Source: Diadophis punctatus similis
Lineage: Eukaryota > Chordata > Lepidosauria > Squamata > Dipsadidae
NCBI GenBank assembly: GCA_023053685.1
Contig: JALIGW010000032.1
Coordinates: 2,531,862 to 2,595,861, forward strand
Length of the DNA stretch: 64,000 nucleotides
Reading direction: 5' to 3'
The notes below the pieces were generated by a model. The model did not search any database. It was given only the letters and a program-made list of their open reading frames with translations, and was not told where the DNA came from. Position numbers and translations under genes: made by a program. This document shows, piece by piece, positions 10,423-20,044 of the stretch (its first letter is position 1; each line of letters opens with the position of its first letter).

Positions 10423-10961
10423 CCCGCACTGCATATCAGACATAAATACAATTGAGAGAGTCCAGAAATATTTCACAAGAAGAGTCCTTCACTCCTCCGC
10501 TCACAACAAAATACCTTATTCCACCAGACTTGAAATATTGGGATTAGACAATTTACAACTACGTCGCCTCCGATCTGATCAAAATGTAGTTCATAAAATC
10601 ATATACCAAAATGTCCTTCCTGTTAATGACTACTTCAGCTTCAACCGCAGCAATACATGAGCACGTAATAGATTCAAACTAAATGTAAAGCGCTCCAAAC
10701 TCGACTGCAGAAAATACGACTTCAGCAACAGAGTGATCAATGGAATGCACTACCTGACTCTGTGGTTTCTTCCCCAAACCCCAAAAACTTTAACCTTAGA
10801 CTGTCTACAGTCGACCTCTCCCCGTTTCTAAGAGGTCTGTAAGGGGCGTGCATAAGCGCACCACTGTGCCTACCGTCCCTGTCCTACTGTCCTATTGTCC
10901 TCTTTTATCGTTACTTTTTACTTATGTTTATACAAATTACTACTATCCTATACATGTTTGA

Positions 10962-11056
<95 letters not shown>

Positions 11057-11057
11057 A
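10423..11057 (+). mobile_element. 5'-truncated Jockey-superclade LINE (family B)
   Basis: Translation gives a broken version of the polyprotein tail seen intact-like at 33039-33569: ..NTIERVQKYFTRRVLH.., ..ETRLEILGLDNL.., ..LPDSVVSSPNPKNF... The 3' end reads GGTCTGTAAGGGGCGTGCAT and ends in (AAAT)n (about 10962-11057). Several stops and indels make it non-functional. It lies inside the tRNA-type SINE array. I cannot decide between the L2, CR1 and Rex clades. Confidence 0.7.
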
Positions 11058-11083
11058 TTTAGGCAAATTTAGGCAAATTTAGG

Positions 11084-11230
11084 CACTTTAGGCATGAAAC
11101 CTGACTGGATGACTTAGGGCCAATCACCAGGAGACTGTGAATTCTAGTCCCACCTTAGGCATAAAAGTCAACTTTGGGCCAGTCACTCTGTCTCTCAGCC
11201 GATCTCACCTCACAGTTGTTGTGGGAAAAA
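11084..11230 (+). mobile_element. Continuation of tRNA-derived SINE
   Basis: TTTAGGCATGAAACCTGACTG and a second GAATTCTAGTCCCACC monomer repeat the sequence left of the LINE, ending in CTCACCTCACAGTTGTTGTG. Confidence 0.6.
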
Positions 11231-11589
11231 CAGGAGCATGGAAGGTGTGTTGGATATGTTCATCCCCTTTGGTGGTTTGCAAAAATAAAAAAAGGCAGGA
11301 CATACAGTAAATAAATAAATGAACAAATGAATAAATTGCAATGGAGTTGAATGCAAATGTTGAAATGAAAACATCTAACCGGGCATAACTCTTGCATGCA
11401 CACAGTAGAGAACTCAAAGTGATGCAAGGACCAGGAAGTGCACAAAAAGAAAGAAAGAAAATTGTGTTAAAAGTTGTTGCAATTGCGCTGTGTTATGGGT
11501 GGGGAATGAAAGCTCATAGGGAAATCAGATGGATACGGTCAATTATAGCAAGCCACCAGGGCCTCAGGCTGATTCCTAACTGTGTTTAT

Positions 11590-11930
11590 TAGCTCAGTTG
11601 ATTTACTCTCGTGGAAACGTGCGGTCACAATTGGAACCAGAATTTCCATTGATCATCCAGGCAGTTTTCAAGTGATTGGTCATTAAATTAATTCGGCTTT
11701 CGCTGTTGATTTGGCTTAGCGGAAGCCAGCTAGGAAGGGCACAAATGGTGATCACGTGACTGAAACCGCGGTAAATACATTTTGACAAGTGCCCAAATTT
11801 TGATCATGTGACTGTGGAGAACGCTGTGATGGTCATGAGTGGGAGGACTGGTCATAAATCACTTTTTTTGCAATCTGGAACAGTCACTAAATGAATTGCT
11901 GTGGGTCGTGGACCACCTGTACATAACGTC
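11590..11930 (+). mobile_element. MITE of the GTAAGTCGAGGACTACCTGTA-end family, degenerate
   Basis: The phrases GGTGATCACGTGAC, TTTTGATCATGTGACTGTGG and GTCATAAATCACTTTTTTTGC, then a GGACCACCTGTA end, match a repeat common in squamate DNA. Partial relatives with the GTAAGTC/GTCGAGGACT end are at 18375-18578 and 62640-62725. Assignment to Tc1/mariner-like MITEs is inferred. Confidence 0.45.
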
Positions 11931-11966
11931 AGCATGAATTCTAGAATACAACTACATACTTCCTAC

Positions 11967-12306
11967 CAGGGGTGAAATCCTCTGAAGTCTGCTACAGGTT
12001 CGCTTCGCGCGTGCTTTTCGTGCGCATGTGCACTTCAGGCACTACCGTGCAGTGCTGAAAAAGGAGCATTTTGAAGCCATCCGAGTCTACAAAGGTAAGT
12101 AGAACAGCGAGGGGGCGATCAGCTGTGCCGCGTGATTTAGATTAGCTAGAAAGCAGGAAATCCTGCTTTCTAGCTAATATAGATAGCGTGGCACAGCTGA
12201 TCGTCAGACAGCTGATCGCCGGATATACCTGTTCACCCGAACCTGTAGCATTTTTTTTACTACCGGTTCGGGCAAACCGGTCCAAACCAGTAGCATTTCA
12301 CCCCTG
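11967..12306. mobile_element. Non-autonomous hAT-type element with internal hairpin
   Basis: The left end CAGGGGTGAAAT is the perfect inverse of the right end ATTTCACCCCTG, and CTTCCTAC is duplicated directly outside (11959-11966 and 12307-12314). The 8-bp duplication fits hAT. The body has no transposase frame. It contains a perfect 18-bp inverted repeat with a 2-base loop at 12141-12178, extended as an imperfect palindrome over about 90 bp. Confidence 0.85.
12141..12178. repeat. Perfect 18-bp-arm palindrome
   Basis: ATTAGCTAGAAAGCAGGA, AA spacer, then its exact inverse. Outer sequence (GATCAGCTGTGCC left, GGCACAGCTGATC right) extends the arms with mismatches. Confidence 0.9.
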
Positions 12307-12547
12307 CTTCCTACACATTTATATAAACACTGTCTACAGCTAAATTCTCATTTCTGTCCCCCAAATAAACCCAGGAATTGTAATATGATGGAAATGAACC
12401 AACCCTCCCTTTTTTTCCATCATCCTTATTATTATTTTTAATTGCTGTACCAATATTTGCTTTTTGCAATCATAAACAAATCTAGTTGGGAATCAATCAA
12501 TCCCATTGAAATTGAGAATAATTTTTCCTGAATTCCCAGGGAATCAA

Positions 12548-12690
12548 AACAGAATAATAGAATAGCAGAATAAAAAGGACCTTGGAGGTCTTCTAGTCCG
12601 CTATCATATCAGACAAATGGTTGTCCAAAAGTTCTAGTATTGAAGCACCCACAAATTCGTTCCACTAATTAATTGTTCTAACTATCAGGA
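12548..12690 (-). mobile_element. CR1 LINE 3' end fragment
   Basis: It contains GGACCTTGGAGGTCTTCTAGTCC followed by the inverse of the CR1 polyprotein tail, next to AATAG-rich tail remnants at 12550-12570. Non-coding remnant. Confidence 0.75.
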
Positions 12691-12835
12691 AATATATAAA
12701 TGTATATGATTTATAAATAAATCATAATGAATGGCTTCAGGTTGTACTCAAACATTGTCTACTATGTTATGCAATTGACTTCAAACCTGAGAATATGGCT
12801 GGCTCAACCATGTAAATAAATCACAATATAAATAA

Positions 12836-12840
12836 TCTTT
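12836..12840. repeat. Target-site duplication TCTTT (left)
   Basis: Matches TCTTT at 17466-17470 exactly. Confidence 0.9.
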
Positions 12841-13106
12841 TGTTGGAATATTCATGACTGGGAGAGCCATGTGATTGAGTCAGCCAATCAGGCTGAAGTG
12901 TTTTTTGAGCATGTCCAGAAACTTAGCAAGAAGAAGGGTGTGGTTTAGTCTGTCCACCATTAAAGCTTGCTGTGAAAAGACCTCAACATGTGATCTGAAA
13001 CAAAGTGTGGTATTGTTAATGTTTTATTCTACTTATAAAGAAGTTATTTGAATCAGCAAAATGCAGTTATCTTTTGAAGCTTCTGATTTATTGCGTAACT
13101 CTGACA
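12841..13106 (+). repeat. 5' LTR of copia element
   Basis: It starts TGTTGGAATATTC and ends CTCTGACA. A TATAAAG string lies at 13034-13040. LTRs carry the promoter, the transcript start and the poly(A) site. It differs from the 3' LTR at five bases, clustered at about 12939-12948, 12979 and 13074. Confidence 0.95.
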
Positions 13107-13120
13107 GGTTATGGGCCCAG
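13107..13120 (+). promoter_or_regulatory. Primer-binding site complementary to initiator tRNA-Met anticodon arm
   Basis: GGTTATGGGCCCAG lies immediately after the 5' LTR. It is the reverse complement of the vertebrate initiator tRNA-Met anticodon stem-loop, about tRNA positions 27-40, and not of a tRNA 3' end. Drosophila copia is known to prime from a tRNA-Met fragment cut at the anticodon loop, and this sequence predicts the same half-tRNA priming. Confidence 0.88.
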
Positions 13121-13223
13121 AAATCGCTCAAGAAGTAAAGTTAAAAACTGCATTGTAATTTAAAGCTGATAAGAAGCTGTCTGTGTTGTTAAAGGAACAG
13201 GCAGAGAAGAAAAATAATGCAGG

Positions 13224-16200
13224 ATGGCTGCTGCTATGGAATTTAAAGACAGTCCAATACCCAAATTGGGGAAGAAAAATTATTTAATTTGGGCTGCAAA
13301 AATGGAATGTTTTTTGAAAGCAAAAGAATTATGGGACATCGTAGCAGACCCCCCACAAGGTGTGCTTGGAGCAGCAGATCAAAAGGCTCATGACAAAGCT
13401 ATGGCTTATATTCTCTTAAGTCTGGGGGATGATCAATTCTTAAATGTAGCTGAATTAAAGTCTGCAAAAGAAATATGGCAGAAATTGAAAGCAGTACATG
13501 TCAATGTTTCTGCGTGTAATGTGGTCCAACTTTCAAGAAAGCTTTTCAGAATGAGTTTGCAGACAGGAGATTCTATGGAAGATCATTTAATGAAAATGCA
13601 GTCTAATTTTCTAGAATTGGAGCAACGTGGAGTAAAGTTTCCAGAGTCCCAGAAAGTTTTATTAGTGTTAAATAGTTTGGATCAGAGCTGGGAGACTGTA
13701 TCAGCTATTTTTGAAAGTAAGCCAGAAGCAGATTTGAATTTGGAGGCTTTGAAATCGTGTTTATTGAATGAATATGAGAAAAGGCTTTTCAGCCATGCTG
13801 ATGGAAAATTCCACAGGCGGGGGCCCAACAAGGAGTACAGTGGAAACTTACAGCAAGTCTCCAGCAAAATTTTCCACAGGCTGCCTATCTCTAGCAACAG
13901 CCAAGGTGTCTGCAGACAAGAGGAGAGCAGAGGCAGGAGAGATCAAGTTACACAGCAACAATTCTTCAAGCAAGTTAAAAAAGCATGTTTCATTTGTGGA
14001 GAGACAAATCATCTGCAGAAAAGCTGTGCACAGAGAAGAAATATGCAAGACAAGAGACATTATTTGCAAGGACAGATTGCAGTTGCAAAAGTTTGTTATA
14101 ATAACAATAGAGACAAATGGTTGATTGACAGTGGGGCTAATCAAACAATTGTTAATAATTCTGACTTATTTTCCAGATTTTTCCCAGGAAACCATGAAGA
14201 AGTGGCCTTAGCCAATGGTCAAAAGGCTAAAATCATTGGAAGAGGCGATGTGCAAATTCCATATTTGGACTCCAGGTTTACTGATGTGTTATGTGTACCT
14301 GAAATGGAGCATAATTTGTTAAGTGTGTCTAGTTTAGACAAGCAAGGTTATGAAACCATATTTGTTAATGGGAAGTGTATCATCCAAAGAAATGGGAATG
14401 TTTGTGCACAGGGCATAAAAGAGGATAATCTTTATGTATTGCAGGGACAAAAGGTCCCACATTGTTCCCAGATATTTAAAAATGTAGCAGAACACAATTC
14501 GTGTGTTCATCTTCTGCACAGACGACTTGGTCATGCTAATTTTAAGGTTGTTCAACAAATGAAAGAATTTGCAGAAGGATTAGATTTGAAGGGATGTAAG
14601 GCATATTTGGATTGTGCAGTATGCAAAGCATCGAAATCCAAAGCATTCCCAGTGAGCAAGTTTAGCACAAGACAAACCACAAAAGCTCTAGAACTGGTTC
14701 ATGCTGATTTAATTGGGCCTATGCAAGCCAGTTTGGGAGGAGCAAAGTATGCGCTGGTCATTGTGGATGACTACAGCAGGTTTGGGTTTTGCTACTTACT
14801 TAAGAGTAAAACAGAGGTGCTACAGCAATTTAAGCAATGGTTAAGTTTTGTAGAGAGAAGGTACAAACAACAGGTATGTCAGTTGCAAACTGACAGAGGT
14901 TCTGAATTTATGTCAACAAATTTTCAACAATGGTTGAGACAATTGGGAATAAGACACAGGCGCACAAATCCTTACACACCGGGGGAGAACGGAGTGGCTG
15001 AAAGGAGGAATGGTGTTTTGCAAACAATGAAAGACTCATTACTGGAGGATTCTGGTATGAGCAGGTCATATTGGGGTGAAGCCATACTGACTGCCAATTA
15101 TTTAGTAAATAGGTTGTGGAGTTCATCCATCAATAATACTCCATATGCAATGCTATATGGGAGAAAGCCTTCTCTAGCACATTTAAAAATATTTGGAAGT
15201 ACTGCATGGGTACATATTCCAAAGGCAATCAGAAGAAAGGGACAACAAAAGGCTAGAAAGCTCAGATTTGTGGGCTATGAGCCAGGCTCAAAAGGGTATC
15301 GCTTTAGTGATGGAAGTAAAAGGATAGTGATTTCAAGGTCTGCTAGTTTTGCAGAACAAAATTGGAACAGAATTGATGCAAATTCTGAAAATGTCTCACT
15401 TAGTGACGGTGATCCACTTAGCGACGGTGATCCACTTAGTGACAATAACTCATTTAATGATGGTGAATCATTTACTGAAGGTGTCTATGTTCAGGGAGGA
15501 GAGTCTGAACAAGATATGAAGACAGAAAAGCTTGAAACACAAGTACAGGCAATGCCACGTAGGTCAGAGCGTAGTAACAGAGGGGTACCGCCAGACAGGT
15601 ATTCTGCCAGTAAAGTTAAAGTGTGTAATGTGTGGTATGAGCCAAGAAACTATAAGGAAGTATTGGCATTACCAAAAGTTGAACAAGAAAAGTGGAAGGA
15701 AGCCATGGATAAAGAGATGAAATCCATGGGAGATCATGAAGTGTTCACATCTGTGACTTTGCCACAGGGTACGAAAGCTGTAGGATGTAAGTGGGTATAT
15801 AAGAAAAAGGTATTACCCAATAATGAAGTACAGTATAAGGCAAGGTTGGTGGCACAAGGTTTTTCTCAATTAAAGAATGTGCACTATGATGAGGTGTTCG
15901 CGCCAACTGTAAAAGGTGAGAGCATAAGACTAGCACTGGCATTAGCATCAGCATACAAGCATAGAATTTGGCATTTTGATATAACCACTGCATTTCTCAA
16001 TGCTGAATTAGAGGAAGAAATTTATATGGTTCAAGCGCCAGGGTATGAAAATAAAAAGCCTAACATGGTGTATAAATTGAACAAGGCCATTTATGGGCTG
16101 AAGCAGTCAGCCAGAAATTGGAATATCTGTCTTGATACTGCATTGAAAGGTCTTGGGTTCAAGAGTTGCAAAGCTGATGGTTGCATATACACTGGAAAGT

Positions 16201-17216
16201 TACAAGGTGGGAATTGTCTACTATTAGCATTTGTGGATGATCTTTGTTTCATTGCAAAGGATGCATCACAAGTTAAAGAATTTGCTAATAAGTTAGAAAA
16301 GAAATTTGAATTAAAGAATTTGGGAGAAATAAAGAATTATCTCGGTGTAGAGATACAAAAAACTGAAAAAGGTGGTTATATTCTCAGTCAAAGGAGAAAA
16401 ATTGAACAATTATTAGAGAAGTATAACATGAAAGATTGTAATATTGCTCCTACACCTATGAGCACAGATTTTTACAATAGTTTGGGTGAGGATAAAAGTG
16501 AAGCCTGTGATCAGGAGATATATCACTCTGCAATAGGGAGTCTGTTATATCTGTCACAGTGGTCCAGACCAGACATAGCTTGTGCAGTGAGCATTCTAAG
16601 TCGCTTTACTGCTACACCTACAAAGTTGCATTGGATGGGTGTGAAAAGAATTCTCAGGTATTTGAAGGGAACTGTGAATTTGGGTCTTCAAATACAGGTC
16701 ACTGAAGAATTAAAATTGAAATGTTATGTTGATAGTGATTATGCAAATGATGTAAAAACCAGAAAGTCTAATTCTGGAATTGTAATAATGTTTGGAGGGG
16801 CTTTAGTTGGTTGGAAGTCCAGAAAACAAACAACGGTTGCTATTTCAACTGCGGAAGCAGAGTTTATTGCATTGTCTGAGTTATGTTCTGAAATAGTTTG
16901 GTATGTACAGTTGTTACAAGATTTAAATGTAAATGTAAATGAAGCTGTAACTGTTTATGAAGATAATGCTGCCTGTATAAAAATGGCAACAGGTGACAGA
17001 GTGAAGAACAGAAGTAAACATGTGGACATTAAGTATTGTAATGTCAGGGAAGCTGTAAAAGAAAAATTGATACGTTTACATCATTGTTCTTCAGAGGATA
17101 ATTTAGCAGACATGATGACCAAACCATTGGGTGGTGTCCATTACAGGAAATGTTTAAATCCAATAGGTCTGGTGTCTCTCCCAGTAATGAAGGGAGGAGT
17201 GTTGGAATATTCATGA
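13224..17216 (+). CDS. Ty1/copia Gag-Pol polyprotein, intact
   Basis: A single 1330-residue frame that would be cut by its own protease into capsid, protease, integrase and RT-RNase H. In order: Gag-like N-terminus; zinc knuckle CFICGETNHLQKSC (255-268); protease active site DSGA (302-305); integrase HHCC zinc module (H432, H437, C464, C467); integrase catalytic D494, D557, E593 with the typical D-35-E spacing; RT with FDITTAFLN (D919) and the FVDD box (D1005, D1006); RNase H with YVDSDYA (D1170) and TAEAEF. This order, integrase before RT, defines Ty1/copia. The start MAAAMEFKDS lies 117 bp after the 5' LTR. An 18-bp tandem repeat encodes LSDGDP copies at about residue 726. The stop lies inside the 3' LTR. 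No internal stop or frameshift and all catalytic residues present, so it may be functional. Confidence 0.96.
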   Translation: MAAAMEFKDSPIPKLGKKNYLIWAAKMECFLKAKELWDIVADPPQGVLGAADQKAHDKAMAYILLSLGDDQFLNVAELKSAKEIWQKLKAVHVNVSACNVVQLSRKLFRMSLQTGDSMEDHLMKMQSNFLELEQRGVKFPESQKVLLVLNSLDQSWETVSAIFESKPEADLNLEALKSCLLNEYEKRLFSHADGKFHRRGPNKEYSGNLQQVSSKIFHRLPISSNSQGVCRQEESRGRRDQVTQQQFFKQVKKACFICGETNHLQKSCAQRRNMQDKRHYLQGQIAVAKVCYNNNRDKWLIDSGANQTIVNNSDLFSRFFPGNHEEVALANGQKAKIIGRGDVQIPYLDSRFTDVLCVPEMEHNLLSVSSLDKQGYETIFVNGKCIIQRNGNVCAQGIKEDNLYVLQGQKVPHCSQIFKNVAEHNSCVHLLHRRLGHANFKVVQQMKEFAEGLDLKGCKAYLDCAVCKASKSKAFPVSKFSTRQTTKALELVHADLIGPMQASLGGAKYALVIVDDYSRFGFCYLLKSKTEVLQQFKQWLSFVERRYKQQVCQLQTDRGSEFMSTNFQQWLRQLGIRHRRTNPYTPGENGVAERRNGVLQTMKDSLLEDSGMSRSYWGEAILTANYLVNRLWSSSINNTPYAMLYGRKPSLAHLKIFGSTAWVHIPKAIRRKGQQKARKLRFVGYEPGSKGYRFSDGSKRIVISRSASFAEQNWNRIDANSENVSLSDGDPLSDGDPLSDNNSFNDGESFTEGVYVQGGESEQDMKTEKLETQVQAMPRRSERSNRGVPPDRYSASKVKVCNVWYEPRNYKEVLALPKVEQEKWKEAMDKEMKSMGDHEVFTSVTLPQGTKAVGCKWVYKKKVLPNNEVQYKARLVAQGFSQLKNVHYDEVFAPTVKGESIRLALALASAYKHRIWHFDITTAFLNAELEEEIYMVQAPGYENKKPNMVYKLNKAIYGLKQSARNWNICLDTALKGLGFKSCKADGCIYTGKLQGGNCLLLAFVDDLCFIAKDASQVKEFANKLEKKFELKNLGEIKNYLGVEIQKTEKGGYILSQRRKIEQLLEKYNMKDCNIAPTPMSTDFYNSLGEDKSEACDQEIYHSAIGSLLYLSQWSRPDIACAVSILSRFTATPTKLHWMGVKRILRYLKGTVNLGLQIQVTEELKLKCYVDSDYANDVKTRKSNSGIVIMFGGALVGWKSRKQTTVAISTAEAEFIALSELCSEIVWYVQLLQDLNVNVNEAVTVYEDNAACIKMATGDRVKNRSKHVDIKYCNVREAVKEKLIRLHHCSSEDNLADMMTKPLGGVHYRKCLNPIGLVSLPVMKGGVLEYS
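17188..17199 (+). promoter_or_regulatory. Polypurine tract of copia element
   Basis: The purine run ending AGGGAGGAG directly abuts the 3' LTR TGTTGG and would prime plus-strand DNA synthesis. It lies within the coding frame, and the last codons are read through it into the LTR. Confidence 0.85.
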
Positions 17217-17465
17217 CTGGGAGAGCCATGTGATTGAGTCAGCCAATCAGGCTGAAGTGTTTTTTGAGCATGTCCAGAAACTTAGCAAGAAGAAGGGCAT
17301 GGTTTACTCTGTCCACCATTAAAGCTTGCTGTGAAAACACCTCAACATGTGATCTGAAACAAAGTGTGGTATTGTTAATGTTTTATTCTACTTATAAAGA
17401 AGTTATTTGAATCAGCAAAATGCAGTTATCTTCTGAAGCTTCTGATTTATTGCGTAACTCTGACA
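17200..17465 (+). repeat. 3' LTR of copia element
   Basis: 266 bp, TGTTGG...TGACA, matching 12841-13106 at 261 positions. The final five codons and stop of Gag-Pol fall in its first 17 bases. Confidence 0.95.
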
Positions 17466-17470
17466 TCTTT
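17466..17470. repeat. Target-site duplication TCTTT (right)
   Basis: Exact copy of 12836-12840. Confidence 0.9.
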
Positions 17471-17835
17471 CAATTTTTAGAAATCGCAAGTTGACTAAAT
17501 AATTGCCCGGCCATCTTGCAAACACACTATCAAATACTTTTCAGAAGGAGTTTCAGGAATTATGTTCATCTAATTTGTCCTTTCCCAAATTCACACATAT
17601 ACACCCACCCACAGTTTCAATTTGCCTGTGGTTGTACTTACAAAAATAAATAAATAAATACATAAATGTTAAGATGTAATGGAACTGCTAATGAGCTGAT
17701 GATATCTTGCAACCAATTTAGACTTCTGTCCTCTTGTTTTGCATTGATGATGTGGCAGTGGAACACAACTGGAGCATTTCTGGTGTCCTTTCTTTCTGTA
17801 TTTTGATCCCATCAATTAAAATCAGACAGCACTTT
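17471..17835. other. Unannotated flank of the copia insertion
   Basis: No recognised gene or repeat apart from a short AAAT run at 17646-17665. Confidence 0.4.
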
Positions 17836-17837
17836 TT

Positions 17838-18360
17838 ACAGAATAAAAGAGTTGAAAGGGACCTTGGAGGTCTTCTAGTCCAACTCCCTGTGCAAGCAAG
17901 AGACCCTATACCATTCCAGACAAATGGCCGTCCAGTCTCTTCTTAAAAGCCTCCAGTGATGGAGCACCCACAATTTCTGAAGGCAATCTCTCACAACCTC
18001 CGCAGGCAAGCTGTTCCACTGGTTGATCGCTCTCACTGTTAGAAAGTTTCTCCTCACTTCCAGGTTGAATCTCTCCTTGGTCAGCTTCCATCCGTTATTC
18101 CTTGTTTGGCTTTCTGGTGCGATAGAGAACAGCCTGACCCCCTCCTCTCTGTGGCATCCCCTCAAGTATTGAAACACTGCTATCATGTCACCCCTGGTCC
18201 TTCTCTTCGCTAGACTGGCCAAGTTCAGTTCCTGCAACCGCTCTTCGTATATTTTATTTTCCAGACCCTTTATCATCCTGGTTGCTCTCCTCTGCACTTT
18301 CTCTAGAGTCTCAATGTCTTTTTTGTAGTGTGGTGACCAAAACTGGATGCAGTACTCAAA
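17838..18360 (-). mobile_element. CR1 LINE 3' portion
   Basis: Minus-strand translation gives the RT tail MQRRATRMIKGLENKIYEER, KRRTRGDMIAVFQYLRGCHR, LEVRRNFLTVRAINQWNSLP, then the 3' signal AGACCTCCAAGGTCCC. There is a 15-30-bp internal disruption near 17985. No RT catalytic region is present. 5'-truncated dead copy. Confidence 0.88.
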
Positions 18361-18374
18361 AAACTCAAAATTTG

Positions 18375-18578
18375 AGCAACTGATTCGTATTTATGACAGT
18401 TGCAGTGTCCCGGGGTCAAATCATCCCCTTCACTTAATAATCATGTTACTATGTGAACAACCCGCAGTGATTCACTTAAGAACCAATTTCAGAAAGACCA
18501 TAAAATGGAGCAAATGTCAGGTTAACTATGAACATTTTTGGCTCAATTGTAGTTGTAAGTCAAGGACTACATGTATTT
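18375..18578 (+). mobile_element. MITE fragment with GTAAGTCAAGGACTACATGTA end
   Basis: It contains CAGTGATTCACTTAAGAACC and ends TTGTAAGTCAAGGACTACAT, related to 11590-11930 and 62640-62725. Confidence 0.45.
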
Positions 18579-18707
18579 AAGAATTTCCCTGTTCTGGAAG
18601 GAAGGTGAAGAAGAGAAACCAGAACAAGCACCGTTACCTTAATCTTCAACAGCTGTATCCAAGCTTATTTAGGATGTAGAAATAAGATGTTTCAGAAGGC
18701 TCTTGGT

Positions 18708-19576
18708 CTGTAGAGATTCTCAGTCATCCAGATCATGGTTGTCCCAAAGGTGCTTTTTCAGGAGGCAACTGGACTTTCTTGTTTTTTTTTTCTTTTGAAG
18801 ATGTTTCACTTCTCATTCATTTGGCAGGATAGTGGGGAATGGAAGGATTTATATTCTTTGCAGACAGCTGGTAATCTGCATCCTTTTAGAGGATCGTAGA
18901 GGGACCTTTAGCTATACAATTTGGGATGAACACCCTGTGAATGGTGTGGGAGTAGGAATGGATTTCCAGAGAAAAAAAATGCAGACTACAGGAACCATTA
19001 GCACCACTCAGGTGACCCTGAGGACACAGATAAACCTCCAAGTGGTTCAAGGACCTTCTAAAAGGATGCAAATGACCATCTGTCTGCAAGGAATATAAAT
19101 CCTTCCATTCTCTACTATCCTGTCAGAGCTGAAAAAGCTTCTTGGATGAGAAGTGAAATGTCTTCAAAGAAGAAAAAAATACAAGAAAGTCCAATTGCCT
19201 CCTGAAAAAGCACCTTTGGGACAATCATGACCTGGATGACTGAGAATCCCTACAATCTTTTATCTATACAGTTTGGGATGAACACCCTTTCAATGGTGTG
19301 GGAGTAGGAATGGATTTCCAAAGGAAAAAAAATTGCAGACCAGAAGAACCAGGAGCACTACTCAGGTGACTCTGAGGACACAAATAAACCTCCAAGTGGC
19401 CTCAACGACTCTCTAAAAGAATGCAAATGACCAGCTGTCTGCAAGGAATATAAATCCTTCCATTCCCCACCATCCAGTCAGAGCTGAAGAAGCTTCTTGG
19501 ATGAGAAGCGAAACGTCTTCAAAAGAAAAAACAAGAAAGTCCAGTTGCCTCCTGAAAAAACACCTTCGGGACAGAA
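18708..19576. repeat. Palindromic dispersed repeat, one forward and two inverted copies
   Basis: The forward arm (18708-18905) runs GAGATTCTCAGTCATCCAG, GTGCTTTTTCAGGAGGC, GAAGATGTTTCACTTCTC, CTTGCAGACAGCTGG-like. From 18911 the same text appears inverted (AATTTGGGATGAACACCC ... GAAGCGAAACGTCTTC-like ... CCTGGATGACTGAGAATC), and a second inverted copy follows at 19256-19576. The head-to-head arrangement and the GATGAGAAGCGAAACGTC string recall Penelope-like element termini, but no coding part is present and the class is inferred. Confidence 0.6.
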
Positions 19577-19945
19577 GGCTGTTGGATAACAGCAGGTAAA
19601 TTGTTTCATTTGGGAAGGTCCTGTTTGTTTCCATAGATTTTGCTTTCTTGTTTGTTCTCCATTCTTCTTTTTTTTTTCTCACGACCCACGAACAGGGTCT
19701 TCTAAGTGCATTCATTCTGAATTCAAAGAGTGGAAGAGAAATAGTCCTACACATGAATACACATGCAAGATTGCTGGATTTGAAGCTCTGCCAAGATTCA
19801 GACGATGCCCTCTGCTTATGATATTCAGGTAAGCAATTTAAAAAATGGTTTTTTTTCCCCGGTAAGGTGTTTAATATTTAAGAGTGCTGCTGGAGGAACC
19901 ATGGTAAGAAAGAAGAAATTGTATTTGTTGTATTTTAAAAGAAGA
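19577..19945. other. Unannotated stretch
   Basis: No repeat or gene recognised. Confidence 0.4.
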
Positions 19946-19946
19946 T

Positions 19947-20035
19947 GGAGATGGAGGAGGAGGAGAGAGGGGAGGAGGAGGAAGGAAGAGTAGGGAGGAG
20001 GAGGAGGAGGAGGAAGAGGAGGAAAGATGGATTAC
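19947..20035. repeat. Purine-rich GGA/GAA microsatellite
   Basis: Mixed AGG and AAG triplets on plus. Confidence 0.85.
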
Positions 20036-20044
20036 TGCAGATAA

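Larger units (their letters stand above)
12841..17465 (+). mobile_element. Complete Ty1/copia LTR retrotransposon
   Basis: All parts of a copia element are present in order: TCTTT duplication, 266-bp 5' LTR (TGTTGG...CTGACA), primer-binding site, one Gag-Pol frame, polypurine tract, 266-bp 3' LTR and TCTTT. I counted 5 LTR differences (about 1.9%), and the coding frame is unbroken, so the insertion is fairly recent in substitution terms. Total length 4625 bp, similar to Drosophila copia (short LTRs, single frame, no env). Confidence 0.97.
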
